Below are positions 1 to 8,824 of a stretch of DNA of 64,000 nucleotides, piece by piece. Position numbers and translations under genes: made by a program. The stretch covers positions 1-64,000 of the forward strand of contig NZ_BMTU01000013.1 of assembly GCF_014649835.1 (NCBI RefSeq), in the 5' to 3' direction. Below the pieces are notes generated by a model, which worked only from the letters and a program-made list of their open reading frames with translations, was not told the DNA's origin and did no database searches. Within the stretch, counting starts at the first letter, position 1; each line of letters starts with the position of its first letter. This stretch comes from Streptomyces pilosus (lineage in GTDB: Bacteria; Actinomycetota; Actinomycetes; Streptomycetales; Streptomycetaceae).

Positions 1-211
1 GATCCGACTTCCTCGGTGCTTTCCAGGTTCCCGCTCTCGCGTTGCCCTTTCCGGCGATTCCCACTTTATCAGAAGTTTCAGGGCGGATTTACCGGCCTTC
101 GTTTTCCGATTTATCGGGAGGTGCTTCCGCGGAAGCTGCGTTCCGTCGCGAAGCGGCTAGACGCTCACTGTCGCCCTACGGGGTGAGACCCCGTCTCCAG
201 GCAACTGTTTG
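1..211 (-). promoter_or_regulatory. rRNA operon leader / tandem promoter region (16S lies outside, to the left)
   Basis: Read on the minus strand this stretch has the character of a Streptomyces rrn upstream region. It is locally A-rich and carries GATAAATCGGAAAACG and, further down, CTGATAAAGTGGG, CGCCGGAAAGGG and CACCGAGGAAGTCGG, blocks that I recognise from the promoter and leader of rrn operons in S. coelicolor. No open reading frame of good quality covers it. The 16S gene would start beyond base 1 in the minus direction. A short hairpin (CGGGGT/ACCCCG, 179-193) lies just downstream of the consensus promoter. Recognition is from memory of the family; no alignment was run. Confidence 0.8.
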
Positions 212-240
212 AATCTACCTCCCCACACGCGCCGTGTCAA
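212..240 (-). promoter_or_regulatory. Consensus rrn promoter
   Basis: On the minus strand TTGACA (235-240) is followed after exactly 17 bases by TAGATT (212-217). This is a near-perfect housekeeping-sigma (HrdB) promoter and is very similar to the TTGAC...TAGATT promoter of Streptomyces rRNA operons. It points away from the spoIIM-like gene into the rrn leader. Other weaker promoters of the usual rrn tandem set probably lie between 60 and 200 but I cannot fix them. Confidence 0.85.
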
Positions 241-293
241 CGGTTCCTGCGGGGCGAAGAGGAGACTAGCAGCTCGGCGGCCCGCTGCGCACA

Positions 294-1301
294 TCAGGCG
301 GCCGTGGGCACGGTGGCGCTGCGCTCGGCCTTCTCCAGGTCCCCCGTTTCGCCGGCTCGTGCCGCCCGTCCGCCCACGACATAGACGTACGCCAGGAAGG
401 CCAGCTCGGCGACGACGCCGATGGTGATGCGCGCCCACGTGGGCAGGCCCGACGGGGTGACGAAACCTTCGATGGCTCCCGAGACGAAGAGGACGAGGGC
501 GAGGCCGATGGCCATGGCCAGGGCTGCCCTGCCTTCCTCGGCGAGGGCCGTGCGCCGGGTGCGGGGGCCCGGGTCGATGACGGTCCAGCCGAGGCGGAGG
601 CCGGTCCCGGCGGCGACGAAGACGGCGGTGAGTTCCAGGAGGCCGTGCGGCAGGACGAGGCCCAGGAAGGTGTCGAGGCGGCCGGCGGAGGACATCAGCC
701 CGAACCCGATACCGAGGTTGAGCATGTTCTGGAAGAGGATCCACAGGACCGGCAGCCCCAGGAAGACGCCCAGGATGAGGCAGAGGGCGGCGGCCCAGGC
801 GTTGTTCGTCCACACCTGTGCGGCGAAGGACGTCGCCGGGTTGCTCGAGTAGTACGTCTCGTACTGACCGCCGGGACGGGTGAGCTCGCGCAGTTCGCTG
901 GGGGCGGCGATGGACGCCTGCACGTCGGGGTGGGTGCCTATCCACCAGCCGAGCAGGGCCGCCACGGCCGTGGAGAGCAGTGCCGTGGGCACCCACCAGT
1001 GGCGCGACCGGTAGACGGCGGCCGGGAAGCTGTGGGCGAGGAAGTGCGTGACGTCCCGCCACGACGCTCGGCGCGTGCCGGTCACGGCGCTGCGCGCGCG
1101 TCCCACGAGTTGGCTGAGCCGGCCGGTCAGCTGCGGATCGGGAGCGGCCGACTGGATGAGGGAGAGATGGGTGGCGGTGCGCTGATAGAGGACGACGAGT
1201 TCGTCGGCCTCGGCGCCGGTGAGGCGGCGCCGGCGCCTGAGGAGGGCGTCGAGCCGGTCCCACTCCGCACGGTGGGCGGAGACGAAGACGTCGAGGTCCA
1301 T
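294..1301 (-). CDS. SpoIIM / DUF95 family integral membrane protein
   Basis: The protein has 335 residues. It starts at ATG 1301 with GAGGAG about ten bases upstream; the longer open frame upstream is a shadow of the RDD gene. The N-terminal ~100 residues are soluble and basic. About five hydrophobic segments follow, including WWVPTALLSTAVAALLGWW and a long one containing NMLNLGIGFGL, and the family motif LPHGLLELTAVF sits in the middle. The family is named after stage II sporulation protein M but is widespread in actinobacteria, where it usually sits beside an RDD protein, as here (divergent neighbour). Its molecular function is not established; a membrane-remodelling or transport role is only a guess. 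The short C-terminal tail is charged. Confidence 0.88.
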   Translation of the reverse strand: MDLDVFVSAHRAEWDRLDALLRRRRRLTGAEADELVVLYQRTATHLSLIQSAAPDPQLTGRLSQLVGRARSAVTGTRRASWRDVTHFLAHSFPAAVYRSRHWWVPTALLSTAVAALLGWWIGTHPDVQASIAAPSELRELTRPGGQYETYYSSNPATSFAAQVWTNNAWAAALCLILGVFLGLPVLWILFQNMLNLGIGFGLMSSAGRLDTFLGLVLPHGLLELTAVFVAAGTGLRLGWTVIDPGPRTRRTALAEEGRAALAMAIGLALVLFVSGAIEGFVTPSGLPTWARITIGVVAELAFLAYVYVVGGRAARAGETGDLEKAERSATVPTAA

Positions 1302-1394
1302 CGGTGTGCCTGCTCCTCGGGTGTCCGTCGGCGGTCGGGTCATCAGCTTGGCAGACTGGCGGTGTTCGGGGCAGGCCAGGGAAGGGCGGCGGGC

Positions 1395-2363
1395 GTGAGT
1401 GAGCTGGTGACGGGCGAGGCGGTGGCGCTGGAAGTGCGCCCCGCGAGGCTGCCCAGCAGGGCGCTGGCCGTGTTGCTCGACCTGGCCGCCGCCGTGGCCG
1501 TGTACATCGGGGTGACGATCGGCCTCGTGGCGGCCACGGCCTCCTTGGACGAGGCGGCGCAGACGGCGATATCGATCGCCGTGTTCGTCCTGGTGCTGGT
1601 GGGCGGGCCGATCGTGGTCGAGACCCTGAGCCACGGGCGGTCGCTCGGCAAGATGGCGTGCGGGCTGCGGGTGGTGCGGGACGACGGGGGGCCGATCCGG
1701 TTCCGGCACGCCCTGGTGCGGGGCCTGATCGGGGTGATCGAGATTCTGATGACGCTCGGGGTCGTGGCCTGCATCGCCTCGCTGGTGTCGGCGCGTGGCA
1801 GGCGGCTCGGGGACGTGTTCGCGGGGACGCTGGTCGTGCGGGAGCGGGTGCCGGCCGGGCAGGCGGGCTTCGTGCCGCCGCCCCCGCCGTGGCTCGTCGG
1901 GCGTTTCACGGCCCTCGACCTGTCGGCGGTGCCCGACGGTCTGTGGCTCGCCGTGCGCCAGTACCTGACGCGGATGCGGCAGCTGGATCCCGCGGTCGGC
2001 TGGTCGATGGCGGAGCGGCTGGCCGGGGACCTGGCGGAACGCACCGGGACGCCGGTGCCGCCGGGGGTGCCGCCCGCGGCGTATCTGGCGGCGGTGCTCC
2101 AGGAGCGGCAGGCGCGCGAGGCACGTCGGGCGTTCGGGGACGGCGCTGCCGTGGGGGGCGGGCAGGTCGGTGCGGCCGGTCCGGCGGGTGCGGCGGCATT
2201 CCCCGCGCCGCCGGCGCAGCAGCCCGCCGCTCCTTCCGCGGTCGTGCCGCCGGAGCAACGGCCGTCCGTGCCGCCCTCAGCCCCGCCGCGGGCTCCGGGA
2301 GCCGCGCCCGCGGCGGACGGTCCCGCCGACCGGCCGTCGACGGGGTTCGTCCCGCCGGCGTAG
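1395..2363 (+). CDS. RDD family membrane protein
   Basis: The protein has 322 residues, chosen from GTG 1395 (MSELVTGEAV...). The Shine-Dalgarno is only a G-rich stretch, so the start is less certain than the frame. An RDD domain fills roughly residues 15-150: the RALAVLLDLAAA segment gives the conserved Arg and Asp, two or three membrane spans follow, and a loop holds SLGKMACGLRVV, typical of RDD proteins. Residues after ~250 form a Pro/Ala/Gln-rich tail, probably cytoplasmic and disordered. RDD proteins are thought to be membrane transport or scaffold proteins of unknown substrate. The gene is divergent from the SpoIIM-like gene across 93 bases, a pairing common in actinobacteria, and converges on the next gene. 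Confidence 0.85.
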   Translation: MSELVTGEAVALEVRPARLPSRALAVLLDLAAAVAVYIGVTIGLVAATASLDEAAQTAISIAVFVLVLVGGPIVVETLSHGRSLGKMACGLRVVRDDGGPIRFRHALVRGLIGVIEILMTLGVVACIASLVSARGRRLGDVFAGTLVVRERVPAGQAGFVPPPPPWLVGRFTALDLSAVPDGLWLAVRQYLTRMRQLDPAVGWSMAERLAGDLAERTGTPVPPGVPPAAYLAAVLQERQAREARRAFGDGAAVGGGQVGAAGPAGAAAFPAPPAQQPAAPSAVVPPEQRPSVPPSAPPRAPGAAPAADGPADRPSTGFVPPA

Positions 2364-2391
2364 GCGGCCGGGCGGCCGGGGGAGGGGGCGG

Positions 2392-3006
2392 TCAGCCGAA
2401 GGCCGACGGGGGTGACTCGAGGTCCTCCAGCTCGATGCCGGGGGCCGCGAGGACCACGTCGCCGGCGAGGTGCACGGCGTACTGCTCGCCCGTGTCCAGG
2501 GCCGTGACCTGGTATTCGTCGACGGTCAGGGGGCCGTTGTCAGTGGCGTGTGCTTCTCTCTTCACCAGTGCCCAGGACTGGTCCACGGTGCGCGGTGCGA
2601 GGACCGGGTCGGTGAGGGCGACCAGGCGTACGCGGGTGGCCGCGGAGGAGGGGGTGAGGCGGAGGAGGCGGGCGGTGGCGACGAGGAACGCGGGGGACGA
2701 GCCGGTGAAGGCGTGGGCGCGCGCGTTGCCTTCGGTGGCGTGGGCTCCGGTGGGGTCGGTGCGTACCCAGGTGACGCCGTCGAGGGCGGCGCCGCGGACC
2801 TGCCAGCTCGCGGCGTGCAGTTCGAGGCGGATGGGGCGGCCCAGTTCGTCGAGGGCGAGGTCGACCGAGCCCAGGTGATCGCCCGAGGGGGCGGTGAGCT
2901 GGGAGACGTAACGCCAGCCGGAGGGGCCGGGGGCGCAGTGGAAGTGTTCTTCCGCGAGGGGGGTGTGATCGTGCGGATCGTGGAGCGAATAACGGCCGCG
3001 GGGCAT
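2392..3006 (-). CDS. Conserved hypothetical protein
   Basis: The protein has 204 residues from ATG 3006 (MPRGRYSLHD...). A longer frame starting at 3072 exists, but its first 22 residues are Pro/Arg-rich and look like upstream read-through. I do not recognise a named domain. The sequence looks soluble: no signal peptide, no hydrophobic span, and a regular alternation suggesting a beta-rich fold (WRYVSQL, IRLELHAASWQVRG, YQVTALDTGEQYAVHL). The N-terminus has several His residues (HDPHDHTPLAEEHFHC) that could bind metal, but nothing proves it. The gene lies downstream of sahH in the same direction, but the 33-base hairpin at 3058-3090 separates them. It converges with the RDD gene with 28 bases between stops. 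Confidence 0.75.
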   Translation of the reverse strand: MPRGRYSLHDPHDHTPLAEEHFHCAPGPSGWRYVSQLTAPSGDHLGSVDLALDELGRPIRLELHAASWQVRGAALDGVTWVRTDPTGAHATEGNARAHAFTGSSPAFLVATARLLRLTPSSAATRVRLVALTDPVLAPRTVDQSWALVKREAHATDNGPLTVDEYQVTALDTGEQYAVHLAGDVVLAAPGIELEDLESPPSAFG

Positions 3007-3057
3007 GGGGGTCCTGGGTCGTGACGGGCTGGGCCGGGTTGCCGGTCCGTCCATGGG

Positions 3058-3090
3058 GCAGGCCCCCGGCACGGGGGTGCGGGGGCCTGC
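3058..3090 (-). terminator. Hairpin terminator after sahH
   Basis: This is a perfect 11-base inverted repeat, GCAGGCCCCCG / CGGGGGCCTGC, with an 11-base loop. It lies 68 bases past the sahH stop codon. No T-run follows, which is usual for Streptomyces terminators. Confidence 0.65.
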
Positions 3091-3157
3091 CTCGATGGAC
3101 CTGCTGCCGGGGAGCGCGTCCGTGCGCGGACGTGCTCCCCGCGCCGGGAGCGTCGGC

Positions 3158-4615
<1,458 letters not shown>

Positions 4616-4925
4616 TGCGAGCTGCTCCTCGGTGTGTGGGTCGAGGTGGGTACGGCTGGTCTGCGCGGCGGCGGACACAGGGGTGCCCGAAGAGGACACA
4701 GGCATGCCCGGTGCGCGCAGCGCAGTCCGTCGGAGGCCCTCTCTCCCTCGGCCGGTCCCCGGGGGACCGCCCGACCGCCATCAGCAGCGACGTCTGGCTC
4801 CGTCCCAAGCTACACCGCCCGGCCGGGCGGCCCCCAGTCCGGCCGCGTACACATCAGGCCGATCTGGGGGCCGCAGGGCCGGGCGCTCGGTGCGGGGACG
4901 GCCGGTGCGGCGCGTCCCCGTCCGC
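4616..4925 (-). promoter_or_regulatory. Hairpin-rich region between the CDF gene and sahH
   Basis: No convincing gene lies in these 310 bases. Three inverted repeats are visible. GGCCCCCAG (4829-4837) pairs with CTGGGGGCC (4864-4872) around 26 bases. CCGCCCGGCCGGGCGG (4815-4830) is a perfect palindrome that overlaps the first arm and so could compete with it. GGTCCCC/GGGGACC (4754-4768) is a third. They may include the CDF terminator and the sahH leader; a TAGCTT hexamer follows the palindrome on the minus strand, but no good -35 box precedes it. Function is inferred only. Confidence 0.45.
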
Positions 4926-5906
4926 CTAGTGCGCGGTGTCCGGCTGGGCGGGACCGCCGGGGGTGGCCTGGGGGTCGGGGCCCTTGGCGGCTTCCGCCTC
5001 GCTGTAGATGTCGGGCTCCAGGTAGATCACGCGGGCGATCGGGACGGCCTCGCGGATGCGGGACTCGGCGGCGTCGATGGCGGTGGCGATCTGGGTGGCC
5101 GTGTCGTCGTGACGGACGGCGATCTTCGCCGCGACCAGCAGTTCCTCGGGGCCGATGTGCAGGGTGCGCATGTGGATGATGCGGGTGACGGTGTCGCCGT
5201 CGACGGCGGCGGCCTCGATCTTGCGGGTCTCCTCGGGGCCCGCGGCCTCACCGAGCAGCAGGGACTTGGTCTCCACGGCGAGGACCAGGGCGATCAGGAT
5301 GAGCAGGACGCCGATGCAGAGGGTGCCGATGCCGTCCCAGACGCTCTCTCCGGTGGCCAGGGCCATGCCCACACCGCCGAGGGCGAGGATCAGACCGACG
5401 AGCGCGCCGAGGTCCTCCAGGAGGACGACCGGCAGCTCCGGGGCCTTGGAGTGGCGGACGAACTCCTTCCAGGAGCGGTTGCCGCGCAGGACGTTGGACT
5501 CCTTGATGGCGGTGCGGAAGGAGAAGCACTCCGCGATGATCGCGAAGACGAGGACGCCGACCGGCCAGTACCAGTGCGTCAGCTCGTGCGGGTGCTTGAT
5601 CTTCTCGTAGCCCTCGTAGAGGGCGAACATGCCGCCGACCGAGAAGAGCACGATGGAGACGAGGAAGGCGTAGATGTAGCGCTCGCGGCCGTAGCCGAAG
5701 GGGTGTTGCGGGGTCGCCTGGCGCTGGGCCCGCTTGCCGCCGACGAGCAGCAGGCCCTGGTTGCCGGAGTCGGCGAGCGAGTGCACGGACTCGGCGAGCA
5801 TCGACGACGAGCCGCTGAAGAGGAACGCCACGAACTTCGCTACCGCGATCGCGAGGTTGGCGGCGAGTGCCGCCACGATCGCCTTGGTGCCGCCTGACGC
5901 GCTCAT
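4926..5906 (-). CDS. Cation diffusion facilitator (CDF) family transporter, ZnT9-like
   Basis: The protein has 326 residues from ATG 5906, with AAGGGA upstream. It has about six membrane spans in residues 1-215 and a soluble C-terminal domain (VDGDTVTRIIHMRTLHIGPEELLVAAKIAV) of the CDF type. The first metal motif is intact (ESVHSLADSGNQ, HxxxD) and HPFGYGRERYIY follows. In the fifth span, where ZitB/YiiP proteins have a second HxxxD, this protein reads LLEDLGALVGL: Glu-Asp in place of His, the arrangement I associate with the SLC30A9/ZnT9 branch. The substrate (Zn, Mn or other divalent ion, exchanged for protons) cannot be told from sequence. It lies 145 bases after manA in the same direction; co-transcription is possible. 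Confidence 0.9.
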   Translation of the reverse strand: MSASGGTKAIVAALAANLAIAVAKFVAFLFSGSSSMLAESVHSLADSGNQGLLLVGGKRAQRQATPQHPFGYGRERYIYAFLVSIVLFSVGGMFALYEGYEKIKHPHELTHWYWPVGVLVFAIIAECFSFRTAIKESNVLRGNRSWKEFVRHSKAPELPVVLLEDLGALVGLILALGGVGMALATGESVWDGIGTLCIGVLLILIALVLAVETKSLLLGEAAGPEETRKIEAAAVDGDTVTRIIHMRTLHIGPEELLVAAKIAVRHDDTATQIATAIDAAESRIREAVPIARVIYLEPDIYSEAEAAKGPDPQATPGGPAQPDTAH

Positions 5907-6051
5907 GTGTTCGCGTTGTCCCTTCGTACGCCGTGTGGGGCGCCCGGGCGGGCGCGTTCCTACGCCGACCGGGGCTGGTCCGTCCTGTGACGGTGGGACA
6001 TTGTTGCAGCCCGTCCCGGAGTCGGCGTGTCCGATCGTCGACAGGGACAGG

Positions 6052-7203
6052 TCAGGCGATGACCGTGGCCCTGAACAGCGTTCCGGTACCCGCCACTTCC
6101 GCCTTCTCACCCGCGGGGACGAACACGGACGTGCCGGGGGTCAGTTCGTGCTCGCCCGCCCGTACGGAGCCGGCGGTGCAGAGCAGGATCTGCGGGGTGG
6201 GGAGGGTGAGGTCGTGGACGGCGCCGGATGCGGGGAGGACGTAGCGGGAGAGGCGGAACTCGTCGATGGGGGTCTCGTAGACCTCCTCGCCGTCGGGGCC
6301 GGCCTCGGGGCGCAGGACTCCGGGGTCGCGGGACTCGAAGCGGACGATGCGCAGGAGTTCGGGGACGTCGACGTGCTTGGGGGTGAGGCCGCAGCGCAGG
6401 ACGTTGTCGGAGTTGGCCATGATCTCGACGGCGAGGCCGTCGAGGTAGGCGTGCGGGACTCCGGCGCCGAGGAAGAGGGCCTCGCCGGGCTGGAGCCGGA
6501 CGTGGTTGAGGAGCATCGCGGCGATGACGCCCGGGTCGCCCGGGTAGTGGTGGGCGATGCCGGCGTACGGGGCGTAGTCGCCGCCGAGGCGGTCGCAGGC
6601 GGCGGCGGTCTCGGCGACCGTGCGGGCCATCTCCTCGGGGTCGGCGGTGAGGACCGCGGTGAGGACCTCGCGCAGGGCCGCCTCCTCGGGCTGGGCGTGC
6701 AGCAGGTCCACGTACGGCTTGAGGGAGTCCACGCCGAGGCCGTCGAGGAGCGCGGCGGCGCGCAGCGGGTCGCGGAAGCCGCACAGGCCGTCGAACTCGG
6801 TGAGCGCGCAGACCAGTTCCGGCTTGTGGTTGGCGTCCCGGTAGTTGCGGTGCGGGGCGGTGACGGGGACTCCCCGGCGTTCCTCGTCCGCGTAGCCCGC
6901 CTGCGCCTGGGCCAGGTCGGGATGGACCTGGAGGGAGAGCGGCGATCCGGCGGCGAGCAGTTTGAGGAGGAAGGGCAGCCTGGGACCGAACCTGGCGACC
7001 GACTCCGGGCCGAGTTCCTTCTCCGGGGCGGCGTCGATGAGTTCGACGAGGGTGCCCCGGCCGGTGCGCGAGGGCGCGCCCGCGTGGGCGCCCATCCACA
7101 TCTCCGCCTGCGGCTCGCCGGTGGGCTCGGTACCGAGCAGCCGCGGGATGGCGGTGGTGGAACCCCAGGCGTAGGGGCGGATGGTGTTGTCCAGGCGGTC
7201 CAT
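6052..7203 (-). CDS. manA: Mannose-6-phosphate isomerase, class I
   Basis: The protein has 383 residues from ATG 7203. The cytosolic Zn enzyme interconverts fructose-6-phosphate and mannose-6-phosphate, the first step towards GDP-mannose. Family motifs are visible: the N-terminal IRPYAWGSTTAIPRLLG, EMWMGAHAGAPS, SLQVHPDLAQAQ (metal-binding Gln/His), NHKPELVCAL (His and Glu ligands), and EALFLGAGVPHAYLDGLAVEIMANSDNVLRCG (split across the cupin core). Together with manB (8825-10192) and manC (22395-23477) the whole route to GDP-mannose is encoded in this window. It is 61 bases downstream of the SIS gene and probably in one operon with it. Confidence 0.96.
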   Translation of the reverse strand: MDRLDNTIRPYAWGSTTAIPRLLGTEPTGEPQAEMWMGAHAGAPSRTGRGTLVELIDAAPEKELGPESVARFGPRLPFLLKLLAAGSPLSLQVHPDLAQAQAGYADEERRGVPVTAPHRNYRDANHKPELVCALTEFDGLCGFRDPLRAAALLDGLGVDSLKPYVDLLHAQPEEAALREVLTAVLTADPEEMARTVAETAAACDRLGGDYAPYAGIAHHYPGDPGVIAAMLLNHVRLQPGEALFLGAGVPHAYLDGLAVEIMANSDNVLRCGLTPKHVDVPELLRIVRFESRDPGVLRPEAGPDGEEVYETPIDEFRLSRYVLPASGAVHDLTLPTPQILLCTAGSVRAGEHELTPGTSVFVPAGEKAEVAGTGTLFRATVIA

Positions 7204-7264
7204 GGCGTTCTCTGCGTTCCTTCTGCCGGTTCCGGTGCGTGACGTCAGGGTGTCCCGGGCATGA

Positions 7265-8392
7265 TCAGGCCCGGGAGGCGAGCGCCAGGTAAACGGCGGC
7301 GAAATCCGTGACGGCGATCAGTTCCGCAAGGGTCTCCAGTTCACCGCCCGCATCCGGTTCCAGCTCGCTGATCGGCGTGTCGTGACTGAGGGCCAGTTCG
7401 CGGGCGGCGGGGGCGGCGGTGAGGCCGCCGGTGGGGCGGTCACGGAGCAGCACCACGCGGGCGTGCAGGGCGGGCGTCTCCTCGACTCGGTCGCGGAAGA
7501 AGTCGTCCGGGTCGGCGCTGGCGGCGAGCGGGCCGGCGAGCAGGGCGCTGTGCGCGGCGAGCGCCTCGGGCAGCTCGGCCACGACGGCGGGCGTGCCGGA
7601 CAGTTCGGCGAGTGCGGCGGCGAAGCGGCGGCCGGCCGGGCCGGCCGAGACGCCCTCGGTCCAGACGACGGGCAGGCTGTCGGCGAGTTCCGCGGCCAGC
7701 GTCTTGGCGGGGTTGCTGTACGTCACGATGGCGGGGCCGCAGCGCTCGGCGATGCCGTCGAGACGGTCGGCGACCTTGGCCAGGGCCTCGGGCGGGGCCG
7801 AGAGCAGCCCGGTGCGGTCCAGGAGCGCGAGCAGGGGGGTCAGCAGCGCCCACAGGACGCCGGGGGCGACGGCCGCGAGGGGTTCGTCCTGGTCGTAGGG
7901 CGCGGTGGCCATGGGGACGAACAGGCCGTGGGACCCGGCCACCGCTTCGGCGAGGGGGGTACGGGCGGGGGCGACGGCGACGACGGTGCAGCCGCGGCGG
8001 TACGCCTGCTCGGAGAGCGCGGACAGGCCGGGTTCGGTGCCGTCCGGGGTGGCGATGAGGAGCAGGTCCACGGAGCCGGCCCAGCCGGGCAGTTCCCAGC
8101 GCAGGGCGCCCGCCGCGGGGGCGACGCCGGTGGGGGCGAGCCGGGTGACGGGGCTGCCGGCGCCGGCCAGGGTGCCGAGGAGGTCGGCGGCCTGGGTGGC
8201 GGCGGCGCCGGGGCCGGCGATGAGGACGGCGCGCGGGCGGCCGTCGGGTTTGAGGTCGTTGACGCCGGCCTCGGCGGCGTGCCGCGCGGCGGTGCGGACG
8301 CGGGCGCCGGCTTCGGCGGCGCCGCGGAGCAGGGCGCGGCGGTCGGCCTCGGCGAGGCCCTGCGGGGAGTCGAGCAGCGATTCGTCGAGCAT
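7265..8392 (-). CDS. SIS-domain protein, bifunctional phosphoglucose/phosphomannose isomerase-like
   Basis: The protein has 375 residues from ATG 8392 (MLDESLLDSPQGLAEADRRALLRGAAEAG). Two SIS (sugar isomerase) half-domains can be made out: residues ~55-160 with AVLIAGPGAAATQAADLL and VDLLLIATPDGTEPGLSALSEQAYRRG, and residues ~190-370, which resemble the C-terminal domain of archaeal-type phosphoglucose/phosphomannose isomerases (GPAIVTYSNPAKTLAAELADSLPVVW). The gene always lies between manA and manB in actinobacteria as I remember it (Rv3256c in M. tuberculosis), which suggests a role on mannose phosphates or in regulating that route. I cannot show that the catalytic residues are intact; alanine-rich drift suggests a non-catalytic or specialised function. 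Confidence 0.85.
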   Translation of the reverse strand: MLDESLLDSPQGLAEADRRALLRGAAEAGARVRTAARHAAEAGVNDLKPDGRPRAVLIAGPGAAATQAADLLGTLAGAGSPVTRLAPTGVAPAAGALRWELPGWAGSVDLLLIATPDGTEPGLSALSEQAYRRGCTVVAVAPARTPLAEAVAGSHGLFVPMATAPYDQDEPLAAVAPGVLWALLTPLLALLDRTGLLSAPPEALAKVADRLDGIAERCGPAIVTYSNPAKTLAAELADSLPVVWTEGVSAGPAGRRFAAALAELSGTPAVVAELPEALAAHSALLAGPLAASADPDDFFRDRVEETPALHARVVLLRDRPTGGLTAAPAARELALSHDTPISELEPDAGGELETLAELIAVTDFAAVYLALASRA

Positions 8393-8480
8393 GGGCGGCA
8401 GGCTCCGATCTCCGATCTGCGATCGGCGGGGCGGCGTCGGTGCGCGGTGTACCCGGTGCGCGGTGTGTGATTCGCGGGCG

Positions 8481-8526
8481 GTGGTGCGCGGGGCGCTCCG
8501 CGCGGTGTGGTGGTGCGCGGGGCGCT
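8481..8526. repeat. Direct repeat, two 17-bp copies
   Basis: GTGGTGCGCGGGGCGCT occurs at 8481-8497 and again at 8510-8526, within a G/C/T-only stretch between the SIS gene and the Trm112-like gene. No function is evident. Confidence 0.6.
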
Positions 8527-8540
8527 GTGGCGCGGGCGGG

Positions 8541-8711
8541 CTACGCGGGGCGGCGGGCCTCGTCGACGAGGAGGACGGGGATGCCGTCGCGGACCGGGTA
8601 GGCGAGGCCGCAGTCCTGGCCTGTGCAGGTCAGCTCGGTGTCCTGCTCCTTGAGGGGGGAGTGGCAGGCCGGGCAGGCGAGGATGTCCAGGAGGCCGGCT
8701 TCGAGGGGCAT
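8541..8711 (-). CDS. Trm112-like zinc-ribbon protein (UPF0434)
   Basis: This is a 56-residue protein from ATG 8711 to TAG at 8541. It begins MPLEAGLLDILACPACHSPL and ends LLVDEARRPA. CPxC (residues 13-16) and CTGQDC (29-34) supply four cysteines for a small zinc ribbon. It matches the bacterial Trm112/UPF0434 family, normally about 55-65 residues. In eukaryotes Trm112 is the activating subunit of several methyltransferases. The bacterial role is not settled, although an activating partner for methyltransferases is plausible. It sits between the SIS gene and manB in the same direction, an arrangement conserved in actinobacteria. Confidence 0.9.
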   Translation of the reverse strand: MPLEAGLLDILACPACHSPLKEQDTELTCTGQDCGLAYPVRDGIPVLLVDEARRPA

Positions 8712-8824
8712 GGGGGTTCCTTCGTCGGGTGGATGTGCTGGTCAGGGTACCGCCGGTGGGGGGTGGGGCGGGCGGGGTCGGGGCTGGGCGGGGGGTGTGC
8801 GCGCAGCCCGGCGCGGGGGTGGGG

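Noticed and set aside
1..293. A protein-coding or tRNA gene at the left edge
   Set aside because: No frame has codon bias or a ribosome site, and no cloverleaf is visible; the rrn promoter features explain it.
4616..4760. An S-adenosylhomocysteine riboswitch before sahH
   Set aside because: I looked for the conserved GAGGAGCGCUGC-type core and its pseudoknot partner; only loosely similar words (CTGCGCTGCGCG) are present and the architecture does not fit.
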